Origin: Streptomyces griseoruber
GTDB taxonomy: Bacteria > Actinomycetota > Actinomycetes > Streptomycetales > Streptomycetaceae
Assembly: GCF_001514205.1 (NCBI RefSeq)
Contig: NZ_KQ948771.1
Location: 186,001-250,000, forward strand
DNA: 64,000 nucleotides
Reading direction: 5' to 3'
The notes under the pieces were generated by a model that made no database searches, was not told the origin of the DNA, and saw only the letters and a list, made by a program, of their open reading frames with translations. Position numbers and translations under genes: made by a program. This document shows positions 35,374-43,317 of this stretch, in pieces; the stretch's first letter is position 1; every line of letters starts with the position of its first letter.

Positions 35374-37071
35374 ATGGCAACCGCAACCGGTAGTGGGCTC
35401 GTCGTCAGAACGCTGCGGAGAGCCGGGGTCGACGTGGCCTTCGGTCTGCCCGGAGCGCACATCGACGGCATCCTCCAGGACGCCCTGGACGCCAAGCTGC
35501 GGGTCGTCGACGTACGGCACGAGATGAACGCCGGCCACGCGGCCGAGGGATACGCGCGGGTCACCGGACAGCTGGGAGTCGCCGTCGTCACGGCGGGGGG
35601 CGGCTTCACCAACGTCCTGACGTCCGTCGCTAACGCCTACCTGGACCGGACCCCCGTCCTCTACCTCGCGGGCTCGGCCCCGCTGGAGATGGACGAGGTC
35701 AACGACCAGCAGGCCGGGTTCGACCAGGTCGCCATGGCGGCCCCGGTGACGAAGTTCGCGCACCGCGTCACCCGTACCGAGCTGATCCCGCGTCTGGTCG
35801 CCCAGGCGATCCGTATCGCGCAGTCGGAGCCCAAGGGCCCGGTGCTGCTGGACATTCCCTGGGACGTCCTGCGCCAGTCGGTGGACGTCGACGATGTCGT
35901 CGACCACCGCGTCGAGGTCGACGGCAGCGGCGTCTCCCCCGCCGGTGCCGTCGACCGCATCATCGAGGCGCTCGGCACCGCCCGGCGCCCGGTCGCGCTG
36001 GTCGGCAAGTCCTTCGTCACCGCCGAGGCGCGGGCGCAGTTGCACGAGTTCGCCGCCCGCACCGGAGTGCCTCTCTTCTCCGACTGGGAGGGCCTTGGGG
36101 CGATCGCGGGCTCCGCACAGCACGTCGGCCTCCTCCAGACCCTGGCCACCGTCCCCGAGGACGAGCGGCCCGACCTGGTCCTGATGCTCGGGCTGCGCTT
36201 CGGCATGGCCACCCAGTTCGGCACCGGCCGACTGCTCCCGAAGAACGCGCGGATCTTCCAGATCGACCCCGACGGCCGAGAGCTGGGCCGACTGCAGGAA
36301 GTCGAACTCGGCGTCCAGGCCGACCCGGTCGGCACGATCGGCCTGCTGAACGAGCGGCTGGGCGCCGACGGCGTGCCTTCGGGACGCGAGGACTGGCTCA
36401 CGGCCCTGCGGGACATCTCCACCACCCGGCGGACCGCGCTCGCCGCCGAGACCGAGCAGCACGAGGACCCCGCGATCCACCCGTACCTCGCGGTCCGCAC
36501 GATCGCCGAGAGTGTCCCCGACCAGGCCACCGTCGTCGTCGACGGCGCCTTGACCGAGCTGTGGCTGTCGGAGACCATCGCGCTCGCGCCGCTGGCCCAC
36601 TACCTCGGACACGGCTATCTCAGTGCGATGGGGAGCAACTTCGGTGTGGCGCTGGGGGCGCAGTACGCGCATCCCGACAAGGCAACGATCCTTGTCACCG
36701 GCGACGGCGCCGTCGGCTACAGCCTCGCCGAGTTCGACTCCCTCGTCCGGGCGGGACTCCCGGTCGTCGTGATCGTGCTGAACAACCGGGCCTGGGGTGC
36801 CACCCTGCACACACAGCAGTTCATTTTCGGACAGGACCGCGTCACCAACAACCGCCTGGAGAACGGCTCCTACAGCGCAGCGGCGCGATCCCTCGGCGCG
36901 GACGGCGTCGACGTCACCGGTCTGAACCAGCTGCGACCCGCGATCGAGGCGGCTCTCGCGGCCCGCCGTCCCACCTGCATCGACGTCCGCGTGAGTCTCG
37001 CTCCCATTCCTCCGGAGGAGCGCGTCCTGAACGGCGGAGCTCCGTTCGGCGGCGTGGAGATCGACACGTGA
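35374..37071 (+). CDS. Thiamine-diphosphate-dependent lyase/synthase (benzaldehyde-lyase-like)
   Basis: A 565-residue ThDP enzyme with the three-domain layout of acetolactate synthase / benzaldehyde lyase. The cofactor-activating Glu is in RHEMNAGHAAEGYA (residue 50). The ThDP-Mg motif is GDGAVGYSLAEF followed by NN at LNNRAWG. The N-terminal substrate strand reads FGLPGAHIDGIL. It should make or break an alpha-hydroxyketone C-C bond, releasing or joining aldehydes, which fits its place among aryl alcohol and aldehyde dehydrogenases. A valine-biosynthesis role is unlikely in this context, with no regulatory subunit nearby. Confidence 0.85.
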   Translation: MATATGSGLVVRTLRRAGVDVAFGLPGAHIDGILQDALDAKLRVVDVRHEMNAGHAAEGYARVTGQLGVAVVTAGGGFTNVLTSVANAYLDRTPVLYLAGSAPLEMDEVNDQQAGFDQVAMAAPVTKFAHRVTRTELIPRLVAQAIRIAQSEPKGPVLLDIPWDVLRQSVDVDDVVDHRVEVDGSGVSPAGAVDRIIEALGTARRPVALVGKSFVTAEARAQLHEFAARTGVPLFSDWEGLGAIAGSAQHVGLLQTLATVPEDERPDLVLMLGLRFGMATQFGTGRLLPKNARIFQIDPDGRELGRLQEVELGVQADPVGTIGLLNERLGADGVPSGREDWLTALRDISTTRRTALAAETEQHEDPAIHPYLAVRTIAESVPDQATVVVDGALTELWLSETIALAPLAHYLGHGYLSAMGSNFGVALGAQYAHPDKATILVTGDGAVGYSLAEFDSLVRAGLPVVVIVLNNRAWGATLHTQQFIFGQDRVTNNRLENGSYSAAARSLGADGVDVTGLNQLRPAIEAALAARRPTCIDVRVSLAPIPPEERVLNGGAPFGGVEIDT

Positions 37072-37103
37072 ACCGCCACTCCTGACCCCCATGAAGGAGA
37101 ACC

Positions 37104-37922
37104 ATGAACGACCGGACTGACACCGAGCCTCGCGACCCCGCCGTCGGGGACCAGCGACAGCGCTTCCTTGGGAAGACCTGCCTCGTCACCGGCGGCAGCA
37201 GAGGACTGGGCCTGGCAGCGGCACAGGCTTTCGCGCGTGAGGGCGCGCGCGTGGTCATCATCGCGCGGGACCCGCACCAGTTGAAGGTCGCGAGCGGTCT
37301 CATTGGTGACGGCACGGTCACCGTCGCGGCCGACATCTCCTCGGTGGCCGGTATCAAGGCCGCTCTCGCCGAGGTCGCCGGGGAGGTCGACCACGTGGAC
37401 GCCGCCTACATCAACGCGGGGCACGCCGGCATGAAGCGCCTCGACGCCATGGACGAAGCGACCTGGGACAGGGTGTTCGACACCAACGTCAAGGGCTCGT
37501 TCTTCCTCATGCAGGGCCTGAAGCCCTTGCTCGCACCCGGCGGGGCCGTCGTCTTCTGCGGCTCGGCGGCCGGCCGAAGGGCCAGCGCGGGAACCGCCGC
37601 CTACGGAGCCAGCAAGGCGGCGCTGGAGCACCTGACGCGCATTCTCGCCGCCGAGGTCGTCGCCGACGGTATCCGCGTCAACATCGTCGTTCCGGCCGGC
37701 ATGAACACCGACATCGCCTTCCGTACGACGGGCCTGGCGCCCGGGGGAGCGGACGCTTTCCGCGAGCGGATCAGGCTCAGTACCCCCATGCTTCGGGAAG
37801 GGGAGCCGGAGGAACTTGCCGACGCAGTGCTCTTCCTGGCCTCCTCCGAAGCCGGCTACATCACCGGTGCGTCCCTCGTGCTGGACGGCGGCCTCACCAG
37901 CTTCCTTCGCCCGACGGCCTAG
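37104..37922 (+). CDS. Short-chain dehydrogenase/reductase (SDR) 5
   Basis: A 272-residue SDR. TGGSRGLGLAAAQAFA binds NAD(P), INAGHAG replaces NNAG, CGSAAG carries the Ser and YGASK the catalytic pair; the ITGASLVLDGG ending is canonical. A strong GAAGGAG precedes the ATG. It follows the ThDP enzyme by 32 bp, so it may reduce or oxidise the alpha-hydroxyketone that enzyme acts on. Confidence 0.9.
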   Translation: MNDRTDTEPRDPAVGDQRQRFLGKTCLVTGGSRGLGLAAAQAFAREGARVVIIARDPHQLKVASGLIGDGTVTVAADISSVAGIKAALAEVAGEVDHVDAAYINAGHAGMKRLDAMDEATWDRVFDTNVKGSFFLMQGLKPLLAPGGAVVFCGSAAGRRASAGTAAYGASKAALEHLTRILAAEVVADGIRVNIVVPAGMNTDIAFRTTGLAPGGADAFRERIRLSTPMLREGEPEELADAVLFLASSEAGYITGASLVLDGGLTSFLRPTA

Positions 37923-37936
37923 AGAGGACGACCGCC

Positions 37937-38485
37937 GTGGAGTTTCCCTTCGGTCAGCCGACAGACGCCGTCGTCCAGTTCGCGTACGCCGTCCCCGACC
38001 TCACCGCCGCCATGCGCTGGTGGACCGACCGACTCGGCGTCGGCCCCTGGTTCGTGAACCAGAGGATCGGCGGCGAGGGTTCCACCTACCGGGGTGAGCC
38101 CGGGAATGCCGAGTTCACCCTCGCGCTCGCCTTCTCGGGGCACATGATGATCGAGCTCGTCCAAACCCTCGACGACGAACCTTCGATCTACCAGGACGCC
38201 TACGAACGCCACGGTTATGGCTTCCACCACGTCGCCAAGGTCGTGCCGGACGTCAAAGCAGAGGTCGAGCAGCTTGAGGCGAGCGGGGCGGTGGTGCGTT
38301 TCCACGATGTGGCCCCGGGGGGCGACGTCTTCTTCCTGGACGGTGGCGAAGACGCCCTGGGGATGATCGAGCTGGTCCAGGACAACGAGATCACGCGGCA
38401 GATGTTCACATCCGTCTGGCGGGCATCGGTCGACTGGAACGGGGCTCGACCTGTCAGGGACTTCGCGGAGTTGCTGCCGGACTGA
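37937..38485 (+). CDS. VOC-superfamily (glyoxalase/extradiol-dioxygenase fold) protein
   Basis: A 182-residue vicinal-oxygen-chelate protein with a GTG start. The first module begins with FAYAVPDLTAAMRWWTDRLGVGPWF and the second with GFHHVAKVVPDVKAEVEQLEASGA. Possible metal ligands are the GFHH His pair and the Glu in MIELVQ. It is 14 bp from SDR 5 and last in the operon. Too short for a two-domain ring-cleavage dioxygenase; an isomerase or glyoxalase-type role is more likely. Confidence 0.8.
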   Translation: MEFPFGQPTDAVVQFAYAVPDLTAAMRWWTDRLGVGPWFVNQRIGGEGSTYRGEPGNAEFTLALAFSGHMMIELVQTLDDEPSIYQDAYERHGYGFHHVAKVVPDVKAEVEQLEASGAVVRFHDVAPGGDVFFLDGGEDALGMIELVQDNEITRQMFTSVWRASVDWNGARPVRDFAELLPD

Positions 38486-38503
38486 CCATGCGGCCATGAC
38501 GAC

Positions 38504-38533
38504 GGAGGGGCGGTCCGGCCGGACCGCCCCTCC
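38504..38533. terminator. Bidirectional terminator, 15-bp perfect palindrome
   Basis: The two 15-base arms (38504-38518 and 38519-38533) are fully complementary and lie between the convergent VOC and dioxygenase genes. Confidence 0.85.
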
Positions 38534-38548
38534 ACCACGTGCCCCTGT

Positions 38549-39487
38549 TCATACACCCGCAGGGGCGAGGACGATGTCGAAGCGCACCCGGCTCCAAGTA
38601 CCGTCGACGACACGGCCGTCGGGCGTCGTCGTGCCGACGGGCTGCCGCTCGAACCGCTTGATCAGGGAGTCCTTCACGCCGAAGACGGTGTCCTTGAAAC
38701 CGATCGGGTCGCCCTCAGGGAAGATGTGCGTCACCAGGGTGCGCGAGCCCTCGTGGGAGACCATGAAGTGCAGGTGGGCGGCGCGCAGCGGGGAACGGCC
38801 GACGGCGTCGAGCAGCTTGCCGACAGGCCCGTCGTTCGGGATGGGGTACGGCGTCGGTGTGAGGCCCCAGAAGCGGTAGGTGCCGTCGGCCGCGGAGAAC
38901 AAGTGAGCCCGGCCGGCGCGCTTTCCGGCGTCGTACTGCACGTCGTACAGCCCGTCCTCGTCGGCCTCCCAGACCTCGATCCGTGCGTCGGCGAGCGGTT
39001 TGCCGTCGGTGTCGGTGACGGTGCCCTCGACCCAGCAGGGCTCGCCGGGCGCGCCGAAGGCCATGTCCTCGCCGAGTTCGATCCGGGCGGCGTCCTCGAC
39101 GAAGAACGGTCCGAACACGGTCGCCTCCGTGGCGCCCTGGTAGGCCTGGTTGTTGACGTTGATCGTCTGCATGCTCGCGCCGAGGGTGTCGGACAACAGG
39201 ATGAACTCCTGCCGGACGTCGTCGGTGATGTGGCCGGCCCGGGTGAGGAAGTCGATCGCCTGTCCCCACTCGTCCTCGGTCAGGCGGACCTCACGGATGA
39301 AGGAGTGCAGGTGCTTGACCAGGCTGACCATGAGTTCCTTCAGCCGTGCGTCGTCGCAGGCGCCGAAGGAGGCGACGACGTTGTCCACCAGCCGCTGCTC
39401 CACCGCCTGTTGCTCCGGCGACGCCTCGCGGTGGATCGCGCCGGCGTCGTCGGTCCGGGCCGAGTCGGGGTTGACGTAGGTAGCCAT
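38549..39487 (-). CDS. Intradiol ring-cleavage dioxygenase (hydroxyquinol 1,2-dioxygenase-like)
   Basis: A 312-residue non-heme Fe(III) enzyme. The four iron ligands of the family are in order: Tyr181 (GLYDVQYD), Tyr214 (TPYPIPNDGPVG), His238 and His240 (AAHLHFMVS). An N-terminal helical dimerisation domain (about residues 25-110) precedes the beta-sandwich. Directly coupled to maleylacetate reductase (11 bp), which is the hydroxyquinol rather than catechol pathway arrangement: hydroxyquinol is opened to maleylacetate. Catechol or chlorocatechol cleavage is the alternative. Confidence 0.9.
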   Translation of the reverse strand: MATYVNPDSARTDDAGAIHREASPEQQAVEQRLVDNVVASFGACDDARLKELMVSLVKHLHSFIREVRLTEDEWGQAIDFLTRAGHITDDVRQEFILLSDTLGASMQTINVNNQAYQGATEATVFGPFFVEDAARIELGEDMAFGAPGEPCWVEGTVTDTDGKPLADARIEVWEADEDGLYDVQYDAGKRAGRAHLFSAADGTYRFWGLTPTPYPIPNDGPVGKLLDAVGRSPLRAAHLHFMVSHEGSRTLVTHIFPEGDPIGFKDTVFGVKDSLIKRFERQPVGTTTPDGRVVDGTWSRVRFDIVLAPAGV

Positions 39488-39498
39488 GACGGCCTCTT

Positions 39499-40566
39499 TC
39501 AGCTGATCGGTTCGCCTGACCACGCGGCCCGCAGCAACAGGGTCAGGTTGGCGTGGGTGACGGGGGTGGGGTTGTCGGCCGGGATCGCCTTGATGATCGG
39601 CGCCAGCGCCTTGGCGATGCCGTCCTCGGGCATGCCGTAGTCGCGCAGCGCCCGTGGTGCGCCCAGCAGCTCGCGCAGGGCGGCGAGCCCGGCGCTCGCC
39701 GTGCGGGTGCCGGAGTCCATGCCGAGGGCCTGGGTGATCCGTGCCTCCGCCTCCGGGGCATGCGGGGCGTTGAAGGCCAGTACGTAGGGCAGGACGACCG
39801 CGTGGGTCTGGGCGTGGGGGAGGTTGAACATGCCGCCGAGGACATGGCAGATCTTGTGGTGCATGCCGGAGCCGGCCGAGGCGAAGGCGACGGCCGCGAG
39901 GTAGGCGCCGTACAACGTCTGCTCGATGCCCTGGACGCTCGTCGAGTCCACCGCGACCGCAGGCAGGCCGTTCGCCAGCGCGCGGATGCCCTCCTGCGCC
40001 AGCGCCCGGTCGAGCGGGTCGGCGCGCGGCCCCCACATCGAGTCCACGCAATGGGCCATCGCGTTCAGGCCGCTGGCCACGGTCATCCCGCCGGGCAGTG
40101 TGGTCAGCAGGGTGGCGTCGTACACCACCGAGGCGGGCAGCACCTTGTCGTCCACACCGGTGGTCTTGGTCTCGCCTTCGGTCAGGCCCCACACGTTGGT
40201 CGCCTCGGAGCCGGCGTAGGTGGTGGGGACCGCGACGATCGGCAGGCCGGTGGTCATCGCCACGGCCTTGGCCAGGCCTGTGGTCGAGCCGCCGCCGACG
40301 CTGACCAGGATGTCCGTGCCCGCGTCGGCCGCGGCCCGCCGGGCTCGCTCCGCGACCTCGACCGGCACGTGCATCACGACCTCCTCGTGGCGGAGGGCGA
40401 CCGGGATCTCCTTGGCGATCGGGTCGGCCAGTTCCTTCTCGCGGTCGGACGCGATCAGCATGACCTTGGTACCGCCGTGGGCCTCGACCTCCGCCGCCAC
40501 GGCGGCCGGCGATCCCCCCGCCGCGAACACGACCCGTTGGGGGAGGGTCCGGTGGGTGAACCGCAT
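39499..40566 (-). CDS. Maleylacetate reductase (iron-type alcohol dehydrogenase family)
   Basis: A 355-residue enzyme. The NAD-binding GGGSTTGLAKA is near residue 95. Metal/substrate His residues are in AMAHCVDSMWG, HHKICHVLGG and HAQTHAVVLPY. The length and DSMW-HH-HAQTH pattern match maleylacetate reductases, which reduce maleylacetate to 3-oxoadipate. The start overlaps the stop of the upstream NTF2-like gene (ATGA). Together with the dioxygenase it delivers 3-oxoadipate to pcaIJ and pcaF (47987-50528). Confidence 0.92.
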   Translation of the reverse strand: MRFTHRTLPQRVVFAAGGSPAAVAAEVEAHGGTKVMLIASDREKELADPIAKEIPVALRHEEVVMHVPVEVAERARRAAADAGTDILVSVGGGSTTGLAKAVAMTTGLPIVAVPTTYAGSEATNVWGLTEGETKTTGVDDKVLPASVVYDATLLTTLPGGMTVASGLNAMAHCVDSMWGPRADPLDRALAQEGIRALANGLPAVAVDSTSVQGIEQTLYGAYLAAVAFASAGSGMHHKICHVLGGMFNLPHAQTHAVVLPYVLAFNAPHAPEAEARITQALGMDSGTRTASAGLAALRELLGAPRALRDYGMPEDGIAKALAPIIKAIPADNPTPVTHANLTLLLRAAWSGEPIS

Positions 40567-41162
40567 CAGGCTTCCGTCAGCCACTGCTTGCCTTCCGAGT
40601 AGAGCTGCTCGACTGCTGGGCCGGTGAGGCCGGGGAGTCCTTGCTTGACTGTGAAACCCGCCTTGGTCTGCAGGTAGGCCAGGTGTCGGTAACCGGTCGG
40701 GAATTGGTTGAGGAGGCCGGGGTCCAGCGTGAGTGAGGCAGCGGGGTCGACGACGTCGAGCCGGTCCTTCTCGTAGATCGGCTGCCGGCGCACGAGGGTC
40801 CAGTGCCCCTCGTGGCGGGCGAGGAAGTCGTAGAAGCGGCCGGTGCAGACGACGTCGACTTCCACGTCGTCGACGCTCGCGCGCTGGTTGATGGTCATCT
40901 TGGTCTGGGCGACGGCGCGGTCGCCGCCTATGTCCGCGGTGTGGCCGCCCAGGAAATGGAGGATGCTGACGCCGTTCTCGAAGCCCGCACGACTGGCCTT
41001 GATGAAGTCGGTGGCGCTGCCCTGGAACCAGGTGGCGCTCATCCAGCCGTCGTGCGGATGCCAGACCGTGGCGAAGCGGTCCCAGTCCCCGGCGTCGCGC
41101 CACAGTGCCCAGTTCTCGACGAGCTGCCGGATCTCGTGGCGGTCCTTGTCGCTCTGCGACAT
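40566..41162 (-). CDS. NTF2-like (SnoaL_4 type) protein
   Basis: A 198-residue NTF2-fold protein: DRHEIRQLVENWALWRDAGDWDRFATVWHPHDGWMSATWFQG, then long strands such as DVVCTGRFYDFLARHEGHW. It resembles small oxygenase-subunit-like or dehydratase-like NTF2 proteins. Two tandem ribosome sites (AAGGAGTCAGC twice) precede the ATG. It is translationally coupled to maleylacetate reductase. Confidence 0.82.
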   Translation of the reverse strand: MSQSDKDRHEIRQLVENWALWRDAGDWDRFATVWHPHDGWMSATWFQGSATDFIKASRAGFENGVSILHFLGGHTADIGGDRAVAQTKMTINQRASVDDVEVDVVCTGRFYDFLARHEGHWTLVRRQPIYEKDRLDVVDPAASLTLDPGLLNQFPTGYRHLAYLQTKAGFTVKQGLPGLTGPAVEQLYSEGKQWLTEA

Positions 41163-41221
41163 CGCTGACTCCTTGCTGACTCCTTGGAGGGGCGGAGATC
41201 CCCGGTACAGGGGTCTCGTCA

Positions 41222-41270
41222 GAGAGGTGGGCGGGGCACACGGCAGTCACGTGTACCCCACCCGCCTCTC
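41222..41270 (-). terminator. 20-bp imperfect hairpin after the aldehyde dehydrogenase
   Basis: Arms 41222-41241 and 41251-41270 pair along 20 bases with three wobble-type mismatches, around a 9-base loop, 7 bp past the ALDH stop. It may attenuate rather than end transcription toward the downstream NTF2/MAR/dioxygenase genes. Confidence 0.65.
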
Positions 41271-41277
41271 CATGCCA

Positions 41278-42768
41278 TCAGATGGGGTAGTGACGGGACC
41301 CGGACTGGATGGTGATCCAGCGCAGTTCCGTGAACTCCTCCAGCGCGGCGCGGGAGCCAAAGCGGCCCCAGCCGCTGGCGCCGACCCCGCCGAAGGGCAT
41401 CTGGGGCTCGTCGTGCACGGTGGCGCCGTTGATGTGGCAGATGCCGGACTTGATGCGGCGGGCCACGTCGAGCGCCGCGGCCGCGTCCTTGCCGAAGACG
41501 GCGGCGGAGAGGCCGTACTCGGTGTCGTTGGCCACCGCTACGGCTTCGTCGGTGGAGTCCACCTCGATGATCGAGACGACCGGGCCGAAGGATTCCTCGT
41601 GGTAGATGCGCATGTCCGGTGTGACTCCGCGCAACACGGTGGGCTGCACGAACAGGCCGTCGGCCGTGCCGCCGGTCAGGACCTGCGCACCCTTGTCACG
41701 GGCGTCCTCGATCAGCGCGACCACATGGTCCCGGGCGGCGGTGTGGACCAGCGGGCCGATCTGTGAGCCGGGGTCGCTCGGGGGGCCGACGACCAGCTTG
41801 GCGGCACGCTCGGCCAGCCGGGTGGACAACTCGTCGGCCACGGTCCGGTCGACGATGACGCGCTCGGTGGACATGCAGATCTCGCCCTGGTTCATGAAGG
41901 CACCGAAGCTTGCCGCGGCAGCGGCTTCCTCCAGATCGGCGTCGGGTAGCACCAGGAAGGGCGCCTTGCCGCCGAGTTCGAGAACCACTCGGGTCAGGTG
42001 GCGGCCGCCGAGTTCGCCGATGATGCGGCCGACCTTGCTGGATCCGGTGAAGTTGACCCGCGTCACGGCGGGGTGGGCGATCAGCGCCTCGACGACGGCC
42101 GGGCCGTCCTCGGGTGCGTTGCTGATGAGGTTGACCGCTCCGGCGGGCACGCCGGCGTCGTGCAGCACCTGGACGATGGCGGCCTGGGTGAGCGGCGTCT
42201 GCTCGGAGGACTTCAGTACCACGGTGTTGCCCCACACCAGGGGCCACACGATGGCGCGCACGCCGAGGATCAGCGGGGCGTTCCACGGTGCGATGCCGAC
42301 GACGACACCGACCGGCTGACGTACGCCGAGGGCGGTGAGACCGGGCACGTCAGACGGGATGACCTCGCCGACGGCCGCGTAGGCCTGGGCGGCCGCCTCG
42401 ACGAGCATGCCCCTGGCGACGTGCACGTTGAAGCCGCACCAGGGCAGGGTGGCGCCCATCTCGCGGCTCATGGTGGCGACGATGTCGTCGGTGCGCTCAC
42501 CGAGCAGGGCAGCCGCCCGCTCGAGAACCGCCCGCCGGGCGGCGGGCGGAAGGGCCGACCACTCGGCAAGGGCGCCGGCCGCGGCGTCCACCGCGAGGTT
42601 GACGTCCTCGACGGTGGCCGCGGCGACCCGTGCGATCGGTTCGCCGGTCAGGGCCTCGGTCGTCTCGTGGTAGCGGCCGTCCCTGGCCGCGACGTGCTCG
42701 CCCGCGATGAAGAGATCGCTGGTCCGGACTGTGCCGGACGTAGGTGCCTGAGTCTCAGTGGGTGACAT
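41278..42768 (-). CDS. Aromatic aldehyde dehydrogenase (salicylaldehyde/vanillin type)
   Basis: A 496-residue ALDH. The catalytic Glu is in VVLELGGKAPF and the nucleophilic Cys in NQGEICMSTERV; the NAD region has GIAPWNAPLILG and VNFTGSSKVGR. The C-terminal GGVGASGWGRFGSRAALEEFTELRWIT is the pattern of salicylaldehyde and vanillin/benzaldehyde dehydrogenases. It should oxidise the aromatic aldehyde made by the ADH or the ThDP enzyme. IclR site 5 is about 95 bp upstream. Confidence 0.9.
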   Translation of the reverse strand: MSPTETQAPTSGTVRTSDLFIAGEHVAARDGRYHETTEALTGEPIARVAAATVEDVNLAVDAAAGALAEWSALPPAARRAVLERAAALLGERTDDIVATMSREMGATLPWCGFNVHVARGMLVEAAAQAYAAVGEVIPSDVPGLTALGVRQPVGVVVGIAPWNAPLILGVRAIVWPLVWGNTVVLKSSEQTPLTQAAIVQVLHDAGVPAGAVNLISNAPEDGPAVVEALIAHPAVTRVNFTGSSKVGRIIGELGGRHLTRVVLELGGKAPFLVLPDADLEEAAAAASFGAFMNQGEICMSTERVIVDRTVADELSTRLAERAAKLVVGPPSDPGSQIGPLVHTAARDHVVALIEDARDKGAQVLTGGTADGLFVQPTVLRGVTPDMRIYHEESFGPVVSIIEVDSTDEAVAVANDTEYGLSAAVFGKDAAAALDVARRIKSGICHINGATVHDEPQMPFGGVGASGWGRFGSRAALEEFTELRWITIQSGSRHYPI

Positions 42769-42863
42769 GTTGTTGCCTCATCTCCACGACAGCGGCTCAC
42801 TGCCGCACGAACCCTGCATGCCGCACTCTTCTCGGCCGACGGCCTGTCCTGAACCCTCTTGTC

Positions 42864-42876
42864 CGTTCATCGAACA
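42864..42876. promoter_or_regulatory. Putative IclR operator (site 5)
   Basis: CGTTCATCGAACA agrees with sites 1-4 in the CGTYCAWYGAAC core. It lies between the ALDH start (42768) and the end of the Rieske operon, upstream of ALDH. Confidence 0.5.
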
Positions 42877-42912
42877 GCGGCGTGAGGGCGCGGCCGCCTG
42901 CCGTACGGGATG

Positions 42913-43317
42913 TCAGACGGGCGGCATCCGCTTGGCCTGGTGCATGTGTGCCAGGCGCCAGCCCTCGGCGGTCTCCTCCCACACGCGCGTCACGGCCTCC
43001 TGCACCGGGAACGGCGGGAGGTTCTCGTCGAAGACGATGTGCATCTCCTGGAGGCATGTCGTGATCGCGGTGTTGCCGCGCACGGTGATGCTCAGCTGCT
43101 CGGCCTTCGCGAAGACGTGGCGGCGGCGGGTCCAGGTGAAGTGGGCGAAGGTCCTGGCATCGTCGATCTTCCCCACAGGGCCGTGGACCGCCCGGCTGTC
43201 GTCGAGCATGAGGGCGGTCATGGCCTCCTCGCCCTCGGTGAGTGCGACGAGCCAGGCGGCCTCCGCCTGCTCGATCGCCTGGACTGCCTTGTCGGGTGCG
43301 GCGGATGCGGTCGTCAC
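42913..43317 (-). CDS. NTF2-like protein (SnoaL superfamily), paralogue B
   Basis: A 134-residue NTF2-fold protein related to the one at 31516-31935. Shared blocks are EAAWLVALTEGEEAMTALML, VHGPVGKIDD and VTRVWEETAEGWRLAHMHQ. It overlaps the reductase stop by ATGA, making it the third gene of the Rieske operon, where it may act as a small accessory subunit or a downstream isomerase. Confidence 0.82.
   Translation of the reverse strand: MTTASAAPDKAVQAIEQAEAAWLVALTEGEEAMTALMLDDSRAVHGPVGKIDDARTFAHFTWTRRRHVFAKAEQLSITVRGNTAITTCLQEMHIVFDENLPPFPVQEAVTRVWEETAEGWRLAHMHQAKRMPPV

Noticed and set aside
35374..37071. Acetolactate synthase for branched-chain amino acids
   Set aside because: No IlvN regulatory subunit or IlvC neighbour; context is aromatic catabolism.
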